Shown: positions 1 to 7,997, counted from the first letter of the stretch. The stretch: 28,189 bases of DNA from an uncultured Eggerthellaceae bacterium (GCA_934670115.1 CAKUOV010000032.1:1-28189), one strand, 5' to 3'. Notes: generated by a model from the letters alone, not told the origin. Program-made: numbers and translations.

Positions 1-346
1 GTTTACATACCTGAGCGCCTATAGCCTGGTTTTCAAGAAATCCTTCGATATCATCAATAAGCAAAACGTCAACCTCGCCAACGCGATTGAGAAAATTATC
101 GGCGTTTTCATTTCCAATGCTCAGCATTGCCAATATCTCAGAAGCATGGCAATACATGACTTTTTTGGTGGAAAGCAAATCTTTCTCAGTCCCTCTTGCT
201 TCCAGGAAAACGCTTTTTCCGCTGGCAGCAGGCCCCGTAAGGTACAACAACTCAGGGCAATCATGAACCTGGGTAATTCCTATCAATCTTTTTGCGGTTT
301 CCTGGTTCTCAGGAGCAACAACAAGTTCTGATATCTGAAATCTCAT
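1..346 (-). CDS. DnaA/Hda-like AAA+ ATPase (partial, C-terminus outside window)
   Basis: The reading frame is open from an ATG at 344-346 to the window edge, giving 115 visible residues. Seen: a Walker A loop GPAASGKS at about residues 41-48 and a Walker B-like stretch DVLLIDDIEGF at about residues 93-103, spaced as in the short DnaA/Hda-type AAA+ ATPases. A purine-rich AAGGAAGGG lies about 8 nt upstream of the ATG. It follows UroD-A on the same strand after 194 nt that contain inverted repeats, so it may be read through from the UroD-A operon or have its own promoter. A second ATPase of the same size class and architecture lies at 22568-23230, also beside a UroD and a zinc ribbon. Known members of this fold remodel DnaA or DNA; a role in replication here is not supported. 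Possible roles are regulation or enzyme maturation (inference). IstB/DnaC-type ATPases are an alternative family, but no transposase is nearby. Confidence 0.72.
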   Translation of the reverse strand, partial: MRFQISELVVAPENQETAKRLIGITQVHDCPELLYLTGPAASGKSVFLEARGTEKDLLSTKKVMYCHASEILAMLSIGNENADNFLNRVGEVDVLLIDDIEGFLENQAIGAQVCK

Positions 347-443
347 ACAGAACACCCTTCCTTATTTCCCCTATTGTTCGCATGAGGTGAACACTCGCGC
401 GAAGAGCAAGAGTACTCAATCCAAACGAACACGGATAAGAGCG

Positions 444-480
444 AGGGCGCCTTCCTGCTTTTTTAGCAGCAAAACGCCCT
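444..480. terminator. inverted repeat between UroD-A and the DnaA-like gene
   Basis: AGGGCG at 444-449 pairs with CGCCCT at 475-480, and CTGCT (455-459) with AGCAG (465-469) forms an inner stem around a T run. A second inverted repeat, GGTGCG (499-504) with CGCACC (519-524), lies just after the UroD-A stop codon. Neither has a convincing U tract on the minus strand, so termination is only possible. They might attenuate transcription into the ATPase gene. Confidence 0.35.
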
Positions 481-540
481 TTCGTGCTCTTTACTAAAGG
501 TGCGCCAAGGACGAAAAACGCACCGGAACGACTATCGAAG

Positions 541-1596
541 CTACGCTACAGGATGTTCTTTGGCATACTGAATACCATAGTTATGAAGCTCATCTTTGAC
601 GGCCTTATCAATACGCTCAATAAAGCAAGAGCCATTCGGAATACCCGGGAAGAAACGACCGGCGGCGCAATATGTATCAACTGCACGGCGAACCTCAGCA
701 CGAGCCTCTTCATCGGTAACGGTATCCACGTCAACCTTCGGTCCATCAATGCCGCCAATCATGGACAGCTTACCTTCCGTTGCCTTCTGAATTGCAACAA
801 TGTCGTTTTGAGCGATAACGCCCTGCCAAATGTCAATACCCATATCAACCATATCCGTGGCAATAGGTTCGCAAATGCAGTCAGCATGATGAACGAACAA
901 CCCGCCAAGCTCATGAGCCTTCTCGACAATCTTGGTATGAAGCGGCTTGATCATCTCACGCCACGTATTGGGAGGAAGGAACAGGTTTTGCTTCGAACCC
1001 CAGTCGTCCTGGAAGAACACAACGTCAACCTTCACATGCTTTGCCACTTCTTCCATGTAGCGCATCTTCCAGTCGGCAATAGCGGTAAGCAGCTCTTCCA
1101 TAATTTCGGGCTCTTCCATGTAATTGCAGAAAGCGTCCTCCATGCCCATAAGGAAGTGGCTCGTCTCAAACAAACCGCCCGGCATGAACAAAGCCACGTT
1201 ATAGCCCTTGCGATTAGTGGACTCGGCAACTTCAACAGCAGCAGTCCAATCAAGACCTTCAATCTGAGGAAACGTTACTTCGTTGCGCCAATCCTCGATA
1301 TCCTTGATTACCTTGTTCTCATCGGTGATGTGAGGATGCGCACCGGGAGCGCCCGGCAGCCAAATGCGCGTTACGCCCCAACGGTCCTTATGCTCTTCGC
1401 CATCCATCTCGGGAAGGTTTGCAACAAAATCCGGGTCGGGGATGAACACTAGCGTATCCATGAAGTCGAAGTAATACTCCGGCTGCTTACCCTCAAAGAT
1501 AAACTGGGCATTTTCGCGCAGCGTGTACTTATCGCCTGGATCACGATAGCCAGTTTTTGATTCCTGGGAACCTTCTTGGTAGAACTTGTTAGCCAT
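541..1596 (-). CDS. UroD-family methyltransferase-like protein (UroD-A)
   Basis: This 351-residue protein has the uroporphyrinogen decarboxylase fold of the MtaA/CmuA type, which in characterised members moves methyl groups to or from corrinoids or coenzyme thiols rather than making haem. Seen: the family block QDDWGSKQNLFLPP (about residues 196-209), a likely metal site HHADCIC (236-242) and a later Cys310 in VDTYC. Classical MtaA/MtbA members use HxC plus a distant Cys for zinc; here the residue two after the second His is Asp239, with Cys240 and Cys242 next to it, so the site is modified. The start has AAAGGA upstream, overlapping the end of ZnR1, only 3 nt away, which implies translational coupling. 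UroD-D (21477-22523) is its closest relative in the window. O-demethylation of a methoxylated compound is the likeliest job, but this is inference. Confidence 0.88.
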   Translation of the reverse strand: MANKFYQEGSQESKTGYRDPGDKYTLRENAQFIFEGKQPEYYFDFMDTLVFIPDPDFVANLPEMDGEEHKDRWGVTRIWLPGAPGAHPHITDENKVIKDIEDWRNEVTFPQIEGLDWTAAVEVAESTNRKGYNVALFMPGGLFETSHFLMGMEDAFCNYMEEPEIMEELLTAIADWKMRYMEEVAKHVKVDVVFFQDDWGSKQNLFLPPNTWREMIKPLHTKIVEKAHELGGLFVHHADCICEPIATDMVDMGIDIWQGVIAQNDIVAIQKATEGKLSMIGGIDGPKVDVDTVTDEEARAEVRRAVDTYCAAGRFFPGIPNGSCFIERIDKAVKDELHNYGIQYAKEHPVA

Positions 1597-1599
1597 TTC

Positions 1600-1815
1600 T
1601 CATCCTTTCGTTCTAATATTGACAGGACTATCAGAGACAACTGAGTGATTACTCGCACAATCGTCAACAGAAACAACGACAAAAGACTTTCCTCCGCATT
1701 GGGGACAGCTCGCAATGCCGATAGGTATCGGCGTTGCACAGTTCGCGCATTGCGTTTGAGCTGTCGCCGAATACATTCCGCACTTATTGCAATGAATACA
1801 TGGGTAGCAAGCCAT
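1600..1815 (-). CDS. small CYxC double zinc-ribbon protein (ZnR1)
   Basis: This 71-residue protein contains an N-terminal cysteine cluster CYPCIHCNKCG, a middle CxxC (CANC) and a CPQCGG knuckle, then a tail without cysteines. The pattern predicts one or two zinc (or iron) ribbons. Its ATG shares one base with the stop codon of ZnR2 (TAATG), and its own stop lies 3 nt before UroD-A, so ZnR2, ZnR1 and UroD-A look translationally coupled. ZnR4 at 23240-23446 is the closest relative, sharing the Q-C-A-x-C, P-I-G and C-P-x-C-G-G elements, and it also sits in a UroD/ATPase cluster. No enzymatic residues are seen. Plausible jobs are metal delivery, a protein-protein adaptor or a redox-sensing regulator; none is established. 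Confidence 0.75.
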   Translation of the reverse strand: MACYPCIHCNKCGMYSATAQTQCANCATPIPIGIASCPQCGGKSFVVVSVDDCASNHSVVSDSPVNIRTKG

Positions 1816-2003
1816 TACGAATTCAGCCTCTTTTCACTACTGTCCGAAGCACGCATACCGGGCGCAGGAACAGGACGCATAAACCGATGACCGCATTTTG
1901 CGCACAAAAGAGCCTGGGGATCGTTCTCGTACTTGCACTCAGGACAAACGCCCTTCTTCGGATATCTTCCGCATTTATTGCAATGGGTACAGGGATAACA
2001 CAT
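1815..2003 (-). CDS. small CYxC double zinc-ribbon protein (ZnR2)
   Basis: This 62-residue protein begins MCYPCTHCNKCGRY, the same N-terminal signature as ZnR1 and ZnR4, followed by CPECKYEND and a CAKCGHRF knuckle, so two CxxC pairs form a C-terminal ribbon. The purine-rich AAGGCGG about 8 nt before its ATG serves as ribosome binding site. It lies downstream of FeS1, separated by a perfect 11-bp hairpin, and overlaps ZnR1 by one base. The second knuckle resembles the zinc ribbons of many bacterial regulatory or scaffold proteins, but the CYxCxHCNxCG head is distinctive and I do not recognise a named family. Function unknown; co-transcription with MopB1/FeS1 and UroD-A is inferred. Confidence 0.75.
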   Translation of the reverse strand: MCYPCTHCNKCGRYPKKGVCPECKYENDPQALLCAKCGHRFMRPVPAPGMRASDSSEKRLNS

Positions 2004-2018
2004 AATCTTCCGCCTTCA

Positions 2019-2053
2019 GGCTGCGTGGGAAACGCAGAGCGCCCCACGCAGCC
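2019..2053 (-). terminator. perfect 11-bp intercistronic hairpin after FeS1
   Basis: GGCTGCGTGGG (2019-2029) is exactly complementary to CCCACGCAGCC (2043-2053), with a 13-nt loop. There is no U tract on either strand, and the ZnR2 ribosome binding site follows directly on the minus strand. It may be an mRNA processing or stability element or a weak terminator setting ZnR/UroD levels relative to MopB1/FeS1. Confidence 0.5.
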
Positions 2054-2066
2054 AGACAAGCAACAA

Positions 2067-2432
2067 AAAACTACTCGACGCAGTACAGCGACCAGCGCTT
2101 GCCGTCGCCCATCTTCTTGGCAAGGTCCTCGACCTCGCCGTAGTACATGCACCACGCCTGGCAGTGCTGCACGCACATGGGCATCTTGCCCTTGGCGGTG
2201 CGGTCGGCGCACATGTCGCAGGCCTTGGTGATCACGGGCATCCAGGTCCACTCCCAGTGCTCGGTGCCCTCGGGCTTGCCAGAGTACTCGTAGGGGCCCA
2301 CCTCGGTCAGCTTGATGCCGAACTCGCCCTTGGGCAGGCCCAGCTCCTTCTTGCAGGCGACCTCGCAGGAATGGCAACCGGTGCAGTAGTCGTAGTTAAT
2401 AAGAATTCCCTTAGTCATTTCTCGATCTCCTT
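2067..2432 (-). repeat. 366-bp identical direct repeat, copy A (FeS1 gene with its RBS)
   Basis: This segment matches 7998-8363 base for base: the translations of all three frames I compared are identical, and the edges can be read directly. The shared tract covers only the ferredoxin gene, its ribosome binding site (AAGGAG) and 4 nt after the stop. GC of the gene is about 62% by hand count, against about 52-55% on sampled lines of the neighbouring MopB1 gene. Both copies point the same way, 5931 bp apart. Confidence 0.97.
2071..2418 (-). CDS. small two-[4Fe-4S] ferredoxin subunit of MopB1 (FeS1)
   Basis: This 115-residue electron-transfer subunit has two cysteine sets: CTGCHSCEVAC (Cys12, 15, 18, 22) and CDMCADRTAKGKMPMCVQHC (Cys67, 70, 82, 86), predicting two [4Fe-4S] clusters. 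There is no signal peptide, so it should act in the cytoplasm with MopB1, whose stop lies 28 nt upstream. It is shorter than the roughly 200-270 residue, four-cluster DmsB/NrfC-type or transhydroxylase beta subunits. The gene is identical in DNA to FeS2 (8002-8349) and strikingly GC-rich, while FeS4 (26936-27289) is a diverged homologue at about 48% GC over a counted 180 nt. Strong ribosome binding site AAGGAG lies about 8 nt before the ATG. The identity points to recent gene conversion or transfer. Confidence 0.93.
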   Translation of the reverse strand: MTKGILINYDYCTGCHSCEVACKKELGLPKGEFGIKLTEVGPYEYSGKPEGTEHWEWTWMPVITKACDMCADRTAKGKMPMCVQHCQAWCMYYGEVEDLAKKMGDGKRWSLYCVE

Positions 2433-2446
2433 CCCAACTTTACACG

Positions 2447-5005
2447 TTAGGCAACAGGCTGGCCGGTTTTCACATCAATTACCGCGCCCGACTCGGGATT
2501 GGTAAGCGTGTTCTTCATGGGATCATATTCCATGCCAGCATCAACGCCCTCGTGGAAGCGATCAAGCTCTGCCTGACGCGGAGACTCAACCTTCTTATAC
2601 CAGGGGAAGTTTCCATACTCGGCGATATGCTGATACGGCATTACATCGCCATCCTGAACAGGATAAATCTTGCAAATCATGCCCTTAATAGGAGCGCCAA
2701 CGCCACCCTGGCCCGTAACAAATGCACTGGTGCAGTTGTTGGGATTGGACTCAAAGGTGCCAAACAGGAAGGGAGCAGCGCCTTCAGTCTCGGGGAACCA
2801 CCAGCCATGCTCGGCATGAACAGTGTTCTCGTTAACCACGTTGCTGTACTTAGCAACCTGCTTAAAGCGACCATGATCATTCTCAATCCAGGTCCACTGA
2901 CCATCGGCAATGCCGTACTTCTCGGCAGTCTTCGGATTAATGAGCAGCAGCGGCTGCGGATGCAGTTCGCGCATGGTGGGAAGCTGACGATGCTCGGAGT
3001 GGAAGAATTCGAAAGAACGTCCACCGCAGGTGAGAATCAACGGATACTCTTTCATAAGCTCGGGGGTAGTAATGGGACCCTCGGGGGGCTCGGTATGGAA
3101 CGGCGTGGTGCTCAAACCCCAGTACTTGAAGAGCATAGGCGTAAGTTCAAGACGACCAGAAGGAGTACCGTAACCCACGGAACCATCGGGACGGAACATA
3201 CCCTTCGCGGCCTTGTTATAGGTAGCATTGAACTCATCGTAGCTGTGACCCAGCATGCTGGGATCTTTAACGAGGTCTTCCCAATCGGCAGTAAACAACG
3301 TCTTACCAGAGTTCTTCGCACCACCCTGGTCGGTAGCCTCGGTGGTAGCAGAGAAGGAACCCGTACCATCATGCAGATACCAGTTAAGCCAATCGATATC
3401 GGTCTCCCACTGGTTGAACACCTCGGGAGCAAGACGCTTACCAAGCTCAAGAATGATCTGCTCGTCAGACTTTGCCTCGTAGTACGTTGTGCATGCAACC
3501 ATAGCACGGCAGGGGCTCCACCACGTACGTGCGGAGTTGCGCTCGGCGCTCATAGCAACCGGCAACAAAATGTCAGCCAGAGCAACAGAGGTCGGCGTGA
3601 TATACGGATCAGCGTTGACGATAAACGGAATACGCTTCATAGCAGCCATAACGCGGGGGGCATCCTGGCTGGGGCAAGAAAGCGTATTAGAGGACTGAAT
3701 CCACATCATCTTGATGGGATAAGGGAAATCCTCTTCAATTGCCTGCAGCAAACCATCGGAAGATGCATGCGCAATAAAGTCGCCACCTTCGATGTTTAGT
3801 GCATAGTTGTTGTTCAGCTTCTTAGCGCGCCACTCAGCAGGAGTCAGATGTTCGCCAGAAGCGTAACCAGCATTGATTTCGAATGCATTGTGGACCAGAA
3901 TGTTGCCGCCAGGAACGTCAACGTTGCCGCACAGAGCCATAAGGTCACAACCAGCCAAGCAGAGCGCCATAGCGGAACGCTGCTGGTCAAACGCAAGACC
4001 CCACTGAATTGCGCCCGGCTTTGCGTTTGCGTACAAGCGAGCGGACGCACGAATCTTATCTGCATCAACGCCGCAGATAGGAGCAGCCCACTCAGGAGTG
4101 GTATCCACAACGGAAGCAGCCAGTTCGTCCAAACCAGCGCACCATGCTGCAACATACTCTTTATCGTACAACTCTTCGGTGATAATAACGTTGAGCCATG
4201 CGCAAGCCAGAGCCGCGTCGGTACCAGGACGAAGCTGCAAATGATACTCAGCACGAGCACCCCACCAGGTCAAACGCGGGTCGATGGAGATGATGCGAGT
4301 ACCCATCTGAACACACTGTACCAACCAGTGACCAACATAGCCATCGGCGTTAGAAGCCAGCGGCTCGTTGCCCCAAACAACCAAAACATCGGGCGGGCAC
4401 CATTCGGGGTTGTTGTAGCGATCCTCGTGAGTCTCGGAAGCGTCAACAATCGGGAAGTCGCCAAAAGGAGCAATAGAACCGCAGATACGAGGCATATAGC
4501 AAGAGAAGCCCGTGAAGCCAAACGTTGAAATGTTCGGAGTCTTCAGAGCGGCCTGCCCGAAGAACGGCACCTGCCAGTTAATGTTACGACCAGTGCCATG
4601 CACGCAGATAATAGCATTACCGCCATCGGTCTCCCAAATGCTCTTGACCTTGGCTTCGATTTCATCGTAAGCCTCATCCCACGTGATACGCTCCCACTTG
4701 TTTTCGCCACGCTCGCCGGCACGGCGCATAGGATACTTCACGCGATCGGGATGATTAATGGACTCATCAAGGGTCAGGCACTTAATGCACAGTTTGCCGT
4801 TCGCGCAAGGATCCAAGGGGTCGCCCTCTACGCGAACGATTTTACCGTCCTTTTCATACAGCAAAATGCCGCAGGAAGTATGACAGCCCGGAGGAGAATA
4901 ATGATAGGTACGAGTAACGGTGAAACCGTCCTCTTCCCATCTCCATTCTCCGGCATGATACGCCTCCTTGTCGATGCTATCGAGAAACTCCTGATAGTTT
5001 GCCAT
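2447..5005 (-). CDS. molybdopterin oxidoreductase large subunit (MopB1)
   Basis: This 852-residue protein is a DMSO-reductase-superfamily catalytic subunit binding a bis-pterin molybdenum or tungsten cofactor. Seen: an N-terminal cysteine region with Cys41, 45, 73 and 76 (spacing CX3CX27CX2C), the HGTGRNINWQ block, SCYMPRICG with Cys169 as candidate metal ligand, the LRPGTDAAL block, and a C-terminal pterin-binding domain with SEHRQLPTMRELHP. The first cysteine of the canonical CX2CX3CX27C motif is absent (Pro38 at that place). No twin-arginine signal is present, so it is cytoplasmic, unlike the exported Eggerthella catechol dehydroxylases. The acetylene hydratase/pyrogallol transhydroxylase-like branch is the best guess. 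FeS1 follows at once and MFS1 precedes it by 80 nt. The start is supported by GAGGAG 5 nt before the ATG. Substrate unknown. Confidence 0.92.
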   Translation of the reverse strand: MANYQEFLDSIDKEAYHAGEWRWEEDGFTVTRTYHYSPPGCHTSCGILLYEKDGKIVRVEGDPLDPCANGKLCIKCLTLDESINHPDRVKYPMRRAGERGENKWERITWDEAYDEIEAKVKSIWETDGGNAIICVHGTGRNINWQVPFFGQAALKTPNISTFGFTGFSCYMPRICGSIAPFGDFPIVDASETHEDRYNNPEWCPPDVLVVWGNEPLASNADGYVGHWLVQCVQMGTRIISIDPRLTWWGARAEYHLQLRPGTDAALACAWLNVIITEELYDKEYVAAWCAGLDELAASVVDTTPEWAAPICGVDADKIRASARLYANAKPGAIQWGLAFDQQRSAMALCLAGCDLMALCGNVDVPGGNILVHNAFEINAGYASGEHLTPAEWRAKKLNNNYALNIEGGDFIAHASSDGLLQAIEEDFPYPIKMMWIQSSNTLSCPSQDAPRVMAAMKRIPFIVNADPYITPTSVALADILLPVAMSAERNSARTWWSPCRAMVACTTYYEAKSDEQIILELGKRLAPEVFNQWETDIDWLNWYLHDGTGSFSATTEATDQGGAKNSGKTLFTADWEDLVKDPSMLGHSYDEFNATYNKAAKGMFRPDGSVGYGTPSGRLELTPMLFKYWGLSTTPFHTEPPEGPITTPELMKEYPLILTCGGRSFEFFHSEHRQLPTMRELHPQPLLLINPKTAEKYGIADGQWTWIENDHGRFKQVAKYSNVVNENTVHAEHGWWFPETEGAAPFLFGTFESNPNNCTSAFVTGQGGVGAPIKGMICKIYPVQDGDVMPYQHIAEYGNFPWYKKVESPRQAELDRFHEGVDAGMEYDPMKNTLTNPESGAVIDVKTGQPVA

Positions 5006-5085
5006 CGTCTCTCCTCTCTTTTTACCAACACATTAATTATTGAAACTGGAGAAAAATCCCATTTCTTTTAGGAGCAAGCGGTCGT

Positions 5086-6387
5086 CTAAGAAGCAGAAAC
5101 CGCCTCTTTCGCCTGCTCTTCTCCAACATCAACCCAAACAGAATTGCGAATCTTTTTCTTCTGAGAAACCGCAATCGTAACCAAGATTGCGCAGAACGCC
5201 AGGATGCCAATACCCGCATAAAACGAAATGTCGAAACGACCTGTTGCATCGTAAATAAAGCCAATGGCACTTGAACCGAACGCCGCAATGCATCCTGACA
5301 TACGCAGGTACGAAAGAATCTTTGCGTAGTCGCGCTTGCCAAAGATATCGGACACCAGCGTAGCCATGCTGATGGTGATAATCACCGAGTTCATACCAAA
5401 GAAGAAAGCGCAAATAGAAAGCGGCAACGAATCCCTGAACATAGCAAAACCGAAAAGCGCCAAAGCGGTGATACCCAACGTGATAAACGACGGGATGATA
5501 ACGCCAATCTTGTCGGTAAGCCAGCCAATAAATACCGTTGCAAAAACGTAGCCGATCATCGAAAGCGACAGCATGGTTGAGCCAAACATATCGCCCAAAC
5601 CAATGGAAACGCCGAACGTCGGGAGTGCTGTGTTGTAGCCACTCATCAAAGCCTCAACGCCACCGTACAGGAACAACGCCCAAAAAGCGACCGTAGCAAA
5701 TGCCTTCTTCGCGGGAACACCAGGATACTCAACCTTGTCGCTTGCCTTAGCGCCCTCAAGCTCATCGTAACCGTACGGTTTCAGACCCTTGTCTTCAGGC
5801 TTGTACTTGAACACAAACAAAGTCCAAGGCAAAACCAAAACTGCAGCAACAAGCGCAAGAATCAGATACGTTGAACGCCAACCCACCTGGTTGATAAGCA
5901 TTGTGCCAACAATGGGGAAAATTGCGCCACCAATACCAGAGCAGCACTGGCAAATACCCAAAGCAAGACCACGTTTCTTGAAGAACCAGTTCTCAATGAG
6001 AACCGTAGCAGCAACAACGAAGATGAACGCGCCGCCGATACCATACATGGCACCAGAAATGTACCACTGCCACACTTCGGTGTACGTTGACATCAATGCC
6101 ATAGCAGCAACGCAAATGATAACCGCTGCACTCAAAACAATGTTGATGTTGTACTTAGGCAAAATCCTTGCAACAAACGGATAACTAAATGTAGTCACAA
6201 AGAAGTAGACCGTCAAATACAGGGCAAGCGGTCCAAGGCCAATGCCAAGCTCTTCGCATACCGGTGTATAGAAAATACCTGCCGAGTTCATCATCAAACC
6301 CAAGCAGCACCCCTGAAGGAAGCAACATCCTACGACAATCCACCAGCCGTAAAATATCTTGCCGCCTTTCTTTTGAACATTCTCCAC
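5086..6387 (-). CDS. MFS transporter, OFA (oxalate/formate antiporter)-like (MFS1)
   Basis: This 433-residue polytopic protein, with about 12 hydrophobic segments, begins with the FYGWWIVVGCC element seen in OFA-type carriers of organic anions. A central charged loop (KYKPEDKGLKPYGYDE) separates the two six-helix halves. The start is GTG (6385-6387), preceded by AGGGGG about 6 nt away. It lies directly upstream of MopB1 on the same strand, so import or exchange of the MopB1 substrate or product is a reasonable inference. It shares the MSTYTExWQW element with MFS3 (23503-24786). An antiporter role for an aromatic or short organic acid fits the family, but the substrate cannot be read from sequence. 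Confidence 0.9.
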   Translation of the reverse strand: MENVQKKGGKIFYGWWIVVGCCFLQGCCLGLMMNSAGIFYTPVCEELGIGLGPLALYLTVYFFVTTFSYPFVARILPKYNINIVLSAAVIICVAAMALMSTYTEVWQWYISGAMYGIGGAFIFVVAATVLIENWFFKKRGLALGICQCCSGIGGAIFPIVGTMLINQVGWRSTYLILALVAAVLVLPWTLFVFKYKPEDKGLKPYGYDELEGAKASDKVEYPGVPAKKAFATVAFWALFLYGGVEALMSGYNTALPTFGVSIGLGDMFGSTMLSLSMIGYVFATVFIGWLTDKIGVIIPSFITLGITALALFGFAMFRDSLPLSICAFFFGMNSVIITISMATLVSDIFGKRDYAKILSYLRMSGCIAAFGSSAIGFIYDATGRFDISFYAGIGILAFCAILVTIAVSQKKKIRNSVWVDVGEEQAKEAVSAS

Positions 6388-6412
6388 GAGAATCCCCCTA
6401 ATGAATAAATTC

Positions 6413-6440
6413 GTGCCCCGCCCCTTTTGAAGCGGGGCAC
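6413..6440 (-). terminator. GC-rich hairpin after the microprotein gene
   Basis: GTGCCCCG (6413-6420) pairs perfectly with CGGGGCAC (6433-6440). On the minus strand the stem is followed by GAATTTATTC, only mildly U-rich. It lies 13 nt after the microprotein stop and just ahead of MFS1, so it could partly terminate the MFS2 transcript. Confidence 0.55.
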
Positions 6441-6453
6441 ATCAACGAATTGA

Positions 6454-6543
6454 CTAATTTGGCATAAACCACATCTGACCAGGCAGATGAATCTCAGCGA
6501 GAATCATGCTCCCAATTCTCGTTGTTTTCTTTTTGTCAGACAT
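6454..6543 (-). CDS. candidate 29-residue microprotein between two MFS genes
   Basis: A 30-codon frame starts at ATG 6541-6543 with GAAGAGG six nt upstream and stops at 6454-6456; a stable hairpin follows 13 nt later. The peptide starts MSDKKKTTRIGS and ends GQMWFMPN: basic at the N-terminus, with a short, only moderately hydrophobic centre. It begins 46 nt after the MFS2 stop codon. Small subunits are known for some transporters (for example MetS of NSS carriers), but this peptide does not look like those and is short for a transmembrane helix. It could be a leader peptide for MFS1 regulation or a carrier-associated peptide. Evidence is ribosome binding site, position and terminator only. 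Confidence 0.42.
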   Translation of the reverse strand: MSDKKKTTRIGSMILAEIHLPGQMWFMPN

Positions 6544-6589
6544 GACGAACCTCTTCAATCGAAACAAAACACCTTAAGAAGCAACTAGA

Positions 6590-7849
6590 CTAAGCAACCC
6601 AATGCTTCTCTTTGATGCCCTTGGACAGAGCCATGGAAGCCAGCAGCAGGCACAGCGTGATAGCGGCAACAACAGCAGCGACCGTAAATGCACCGGAGTA
6701 AGAACCCGTTGCAGTAAAGAACATAGCGATGATAGGAGCGCCACAAGCGCCGCCCAGACCAACGCCCATCATTGCGTAGGACAGAACCTTGTCGAATTCC
6801 TTTTCGCCAAAATTGCTGCGAACGATCATAGGAACAGCAATGGTAACGATAGCGTTGTTCATACCGAAGAAGAATGCAGTGATGGCCATAAGAACGGCAG
6901 TGTTGGCAACATATGCCCAGCTCAAGAACATGAGAATAGTGATGATGAAGAGCACGATGGTAACGGTCTTAACGCCGAATTTGTCCACCATAATGCCGCC
7001 ACCCAAAGAAGCAATAATGTAACCAATTTGCAGAATAGTCATCAGCGTTGCACTAAACGTTGCGGCATCATCGCCCAAGATGAGCATGCAGTTTGCCTGG
7101 ATGTAGCTGTTGAAACCACCGGGGAATGCGCAGCCAATGCAAGCAATGAACAAAACGATAAACGCAATAGAACCAACGGCCTGCTTCAGAGGAACGCCGG
7201 GCTTAGCAGAACCGCCTTCGGTCACGACATCTTCACCGTACTTCTCCAAGCCAACGCTAGCAGGGTTCGTGGTAAACACCGTAAGCGAGAAAACAAGGAT
7301 GAGCAGAACCAGAACAGCATTTACATAGTAAGTGCCTTTCCAGCCAATGCTCAAGAAAAGCTGCGTGAATACCAAGGGGAAGATAGCACCACCAATGCCA
7401 GAGAACAGATTAGCAATGCCCAAATAGCGACCAGCGCAGGAATTGCCGAACCAAGAGTTAACCAACAGCGGGCAGGCGTACAGGAAGAACTGGCCACCAA
7501 ACAAGCCCATAATGATGCCGATCACAGAGAACTGCCAAGTCCAGTCGGGCGTAGCAAATGTGAAAGCAACCATGCACAGGGCAACAACAATAACGTCAAG
7601 GCTCAAGAACAGCTTGGTGTTCTTGGGAAGCAAGATACCGCCCAAAAACGTTCCAACAAGAGCAGCAATACCGTACATCGAAATCCAAGTTACATAAGCA
7701 AGCATGTCAACGCCAGCCTGAACAGGCACGAAAGCAAAGTACGCCGATGAAGAGTTCAGAACCGTGCCTAAGCCAACCATCTGCATAACGCAGCAGCCAA
7801 CAAGCACGAGCATTGCCCTGCTCTTGCTCTTTTGTTGAATTTCCGTCAT
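6590..7849 (-). CDS. MFS transporter (MFS2)
   Basis: This 419-residue, roughly 12-helix major facilitator protein is of the same broad type as MFS1 but clearly diverged. The start is placed at ATG 7847-7849 because AAAGGAGG lies five nt upstream; an in-frame ATG at 7879 would add ten residues and has no good ribosome binding site. Seen: an N-terminal helix after MTEIQQKSKSR, the LGTVLNSSSAYFAF segment, the FFFGMNNAIVTI element also found as FFFGMNSVIITI in MFS1, and a cytoplasmic loop near the middle. It lies downstream of FeS2 and upstream of the microprotein and MFS1. Two consecutive carriers between two MopB units suggest two substrates or an uptake/export pair (inference). Confidence 0.9.
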   Translation of the reverse strand: MTEIQQKSKSRAMLVLVGCCVMQMVGLGTVLNSSSAYFAFVPVQAGVDMLAYVTWISMYGIAALVGTFLGGILLPKNTKLFLSLDVIVVALCMVAFTFATPDWTWQFSVIGIIMGLFGGQFFLYACPLLVNSWFGNSCAGRYLGIANLFSGIGGAIFPLVFTQLFLSIGWKGTYYVNAVLVLLILVFSLTVFTTNPASVGLEKYGEDVVTEGGSAKPGVPLKQAVGSIAFIVLFIACIGCAFPGGFNSYIQANCMLILGDDAATFSATLMTILQIGYIIASLGGGIMVDKFGVKTVTIVLFIITILMFLSWAYVANTAVLMAITAFFFGMNNAIVTIAVPMIVRSNFGEKEFDKVLSYAMMGVGLGGACGAPIIAMFFTATGSYSGAFTVAAVVAAITLCLLLASMALSKGIKEKHWVA

Positions 7850-7962
7850 TTTTCCTCCTTTTGAAAGCTTTTTATTCACCCCACCGCGCCACCTTCATGC
7901 AGCCAGCCTCACTACAAGCAGCAGATCAGCCAGCTGCATAAACAGACACGGTGAATGTTCAA

Positions 7963-7984
7963 GGCGTCATTCCCCCACGACGCC
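7963..7984 (-). terminator. small GC-rich hairpin after FeS2
   Basis: GGCGTC (7963-7968) pairs with GACGCC (7979-7984) around a 10-nt loop, starting 17 nt beyond the FeS2 stop on the minus strand, followed by TTGAACATT. A weak terminator or attenuator before MFS2 is possible. No U run is present. Confidence 0.4.
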
Positions 7985-7997
7985 AATAAACCAAAGT

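Noticed and set aside
484..1452. Plus-strand open frame opposite UroD-A
   Set aside because: Lies within the complement of a recognisable UroD gene and shows no protein-family motif or convincing ribosome binding site.
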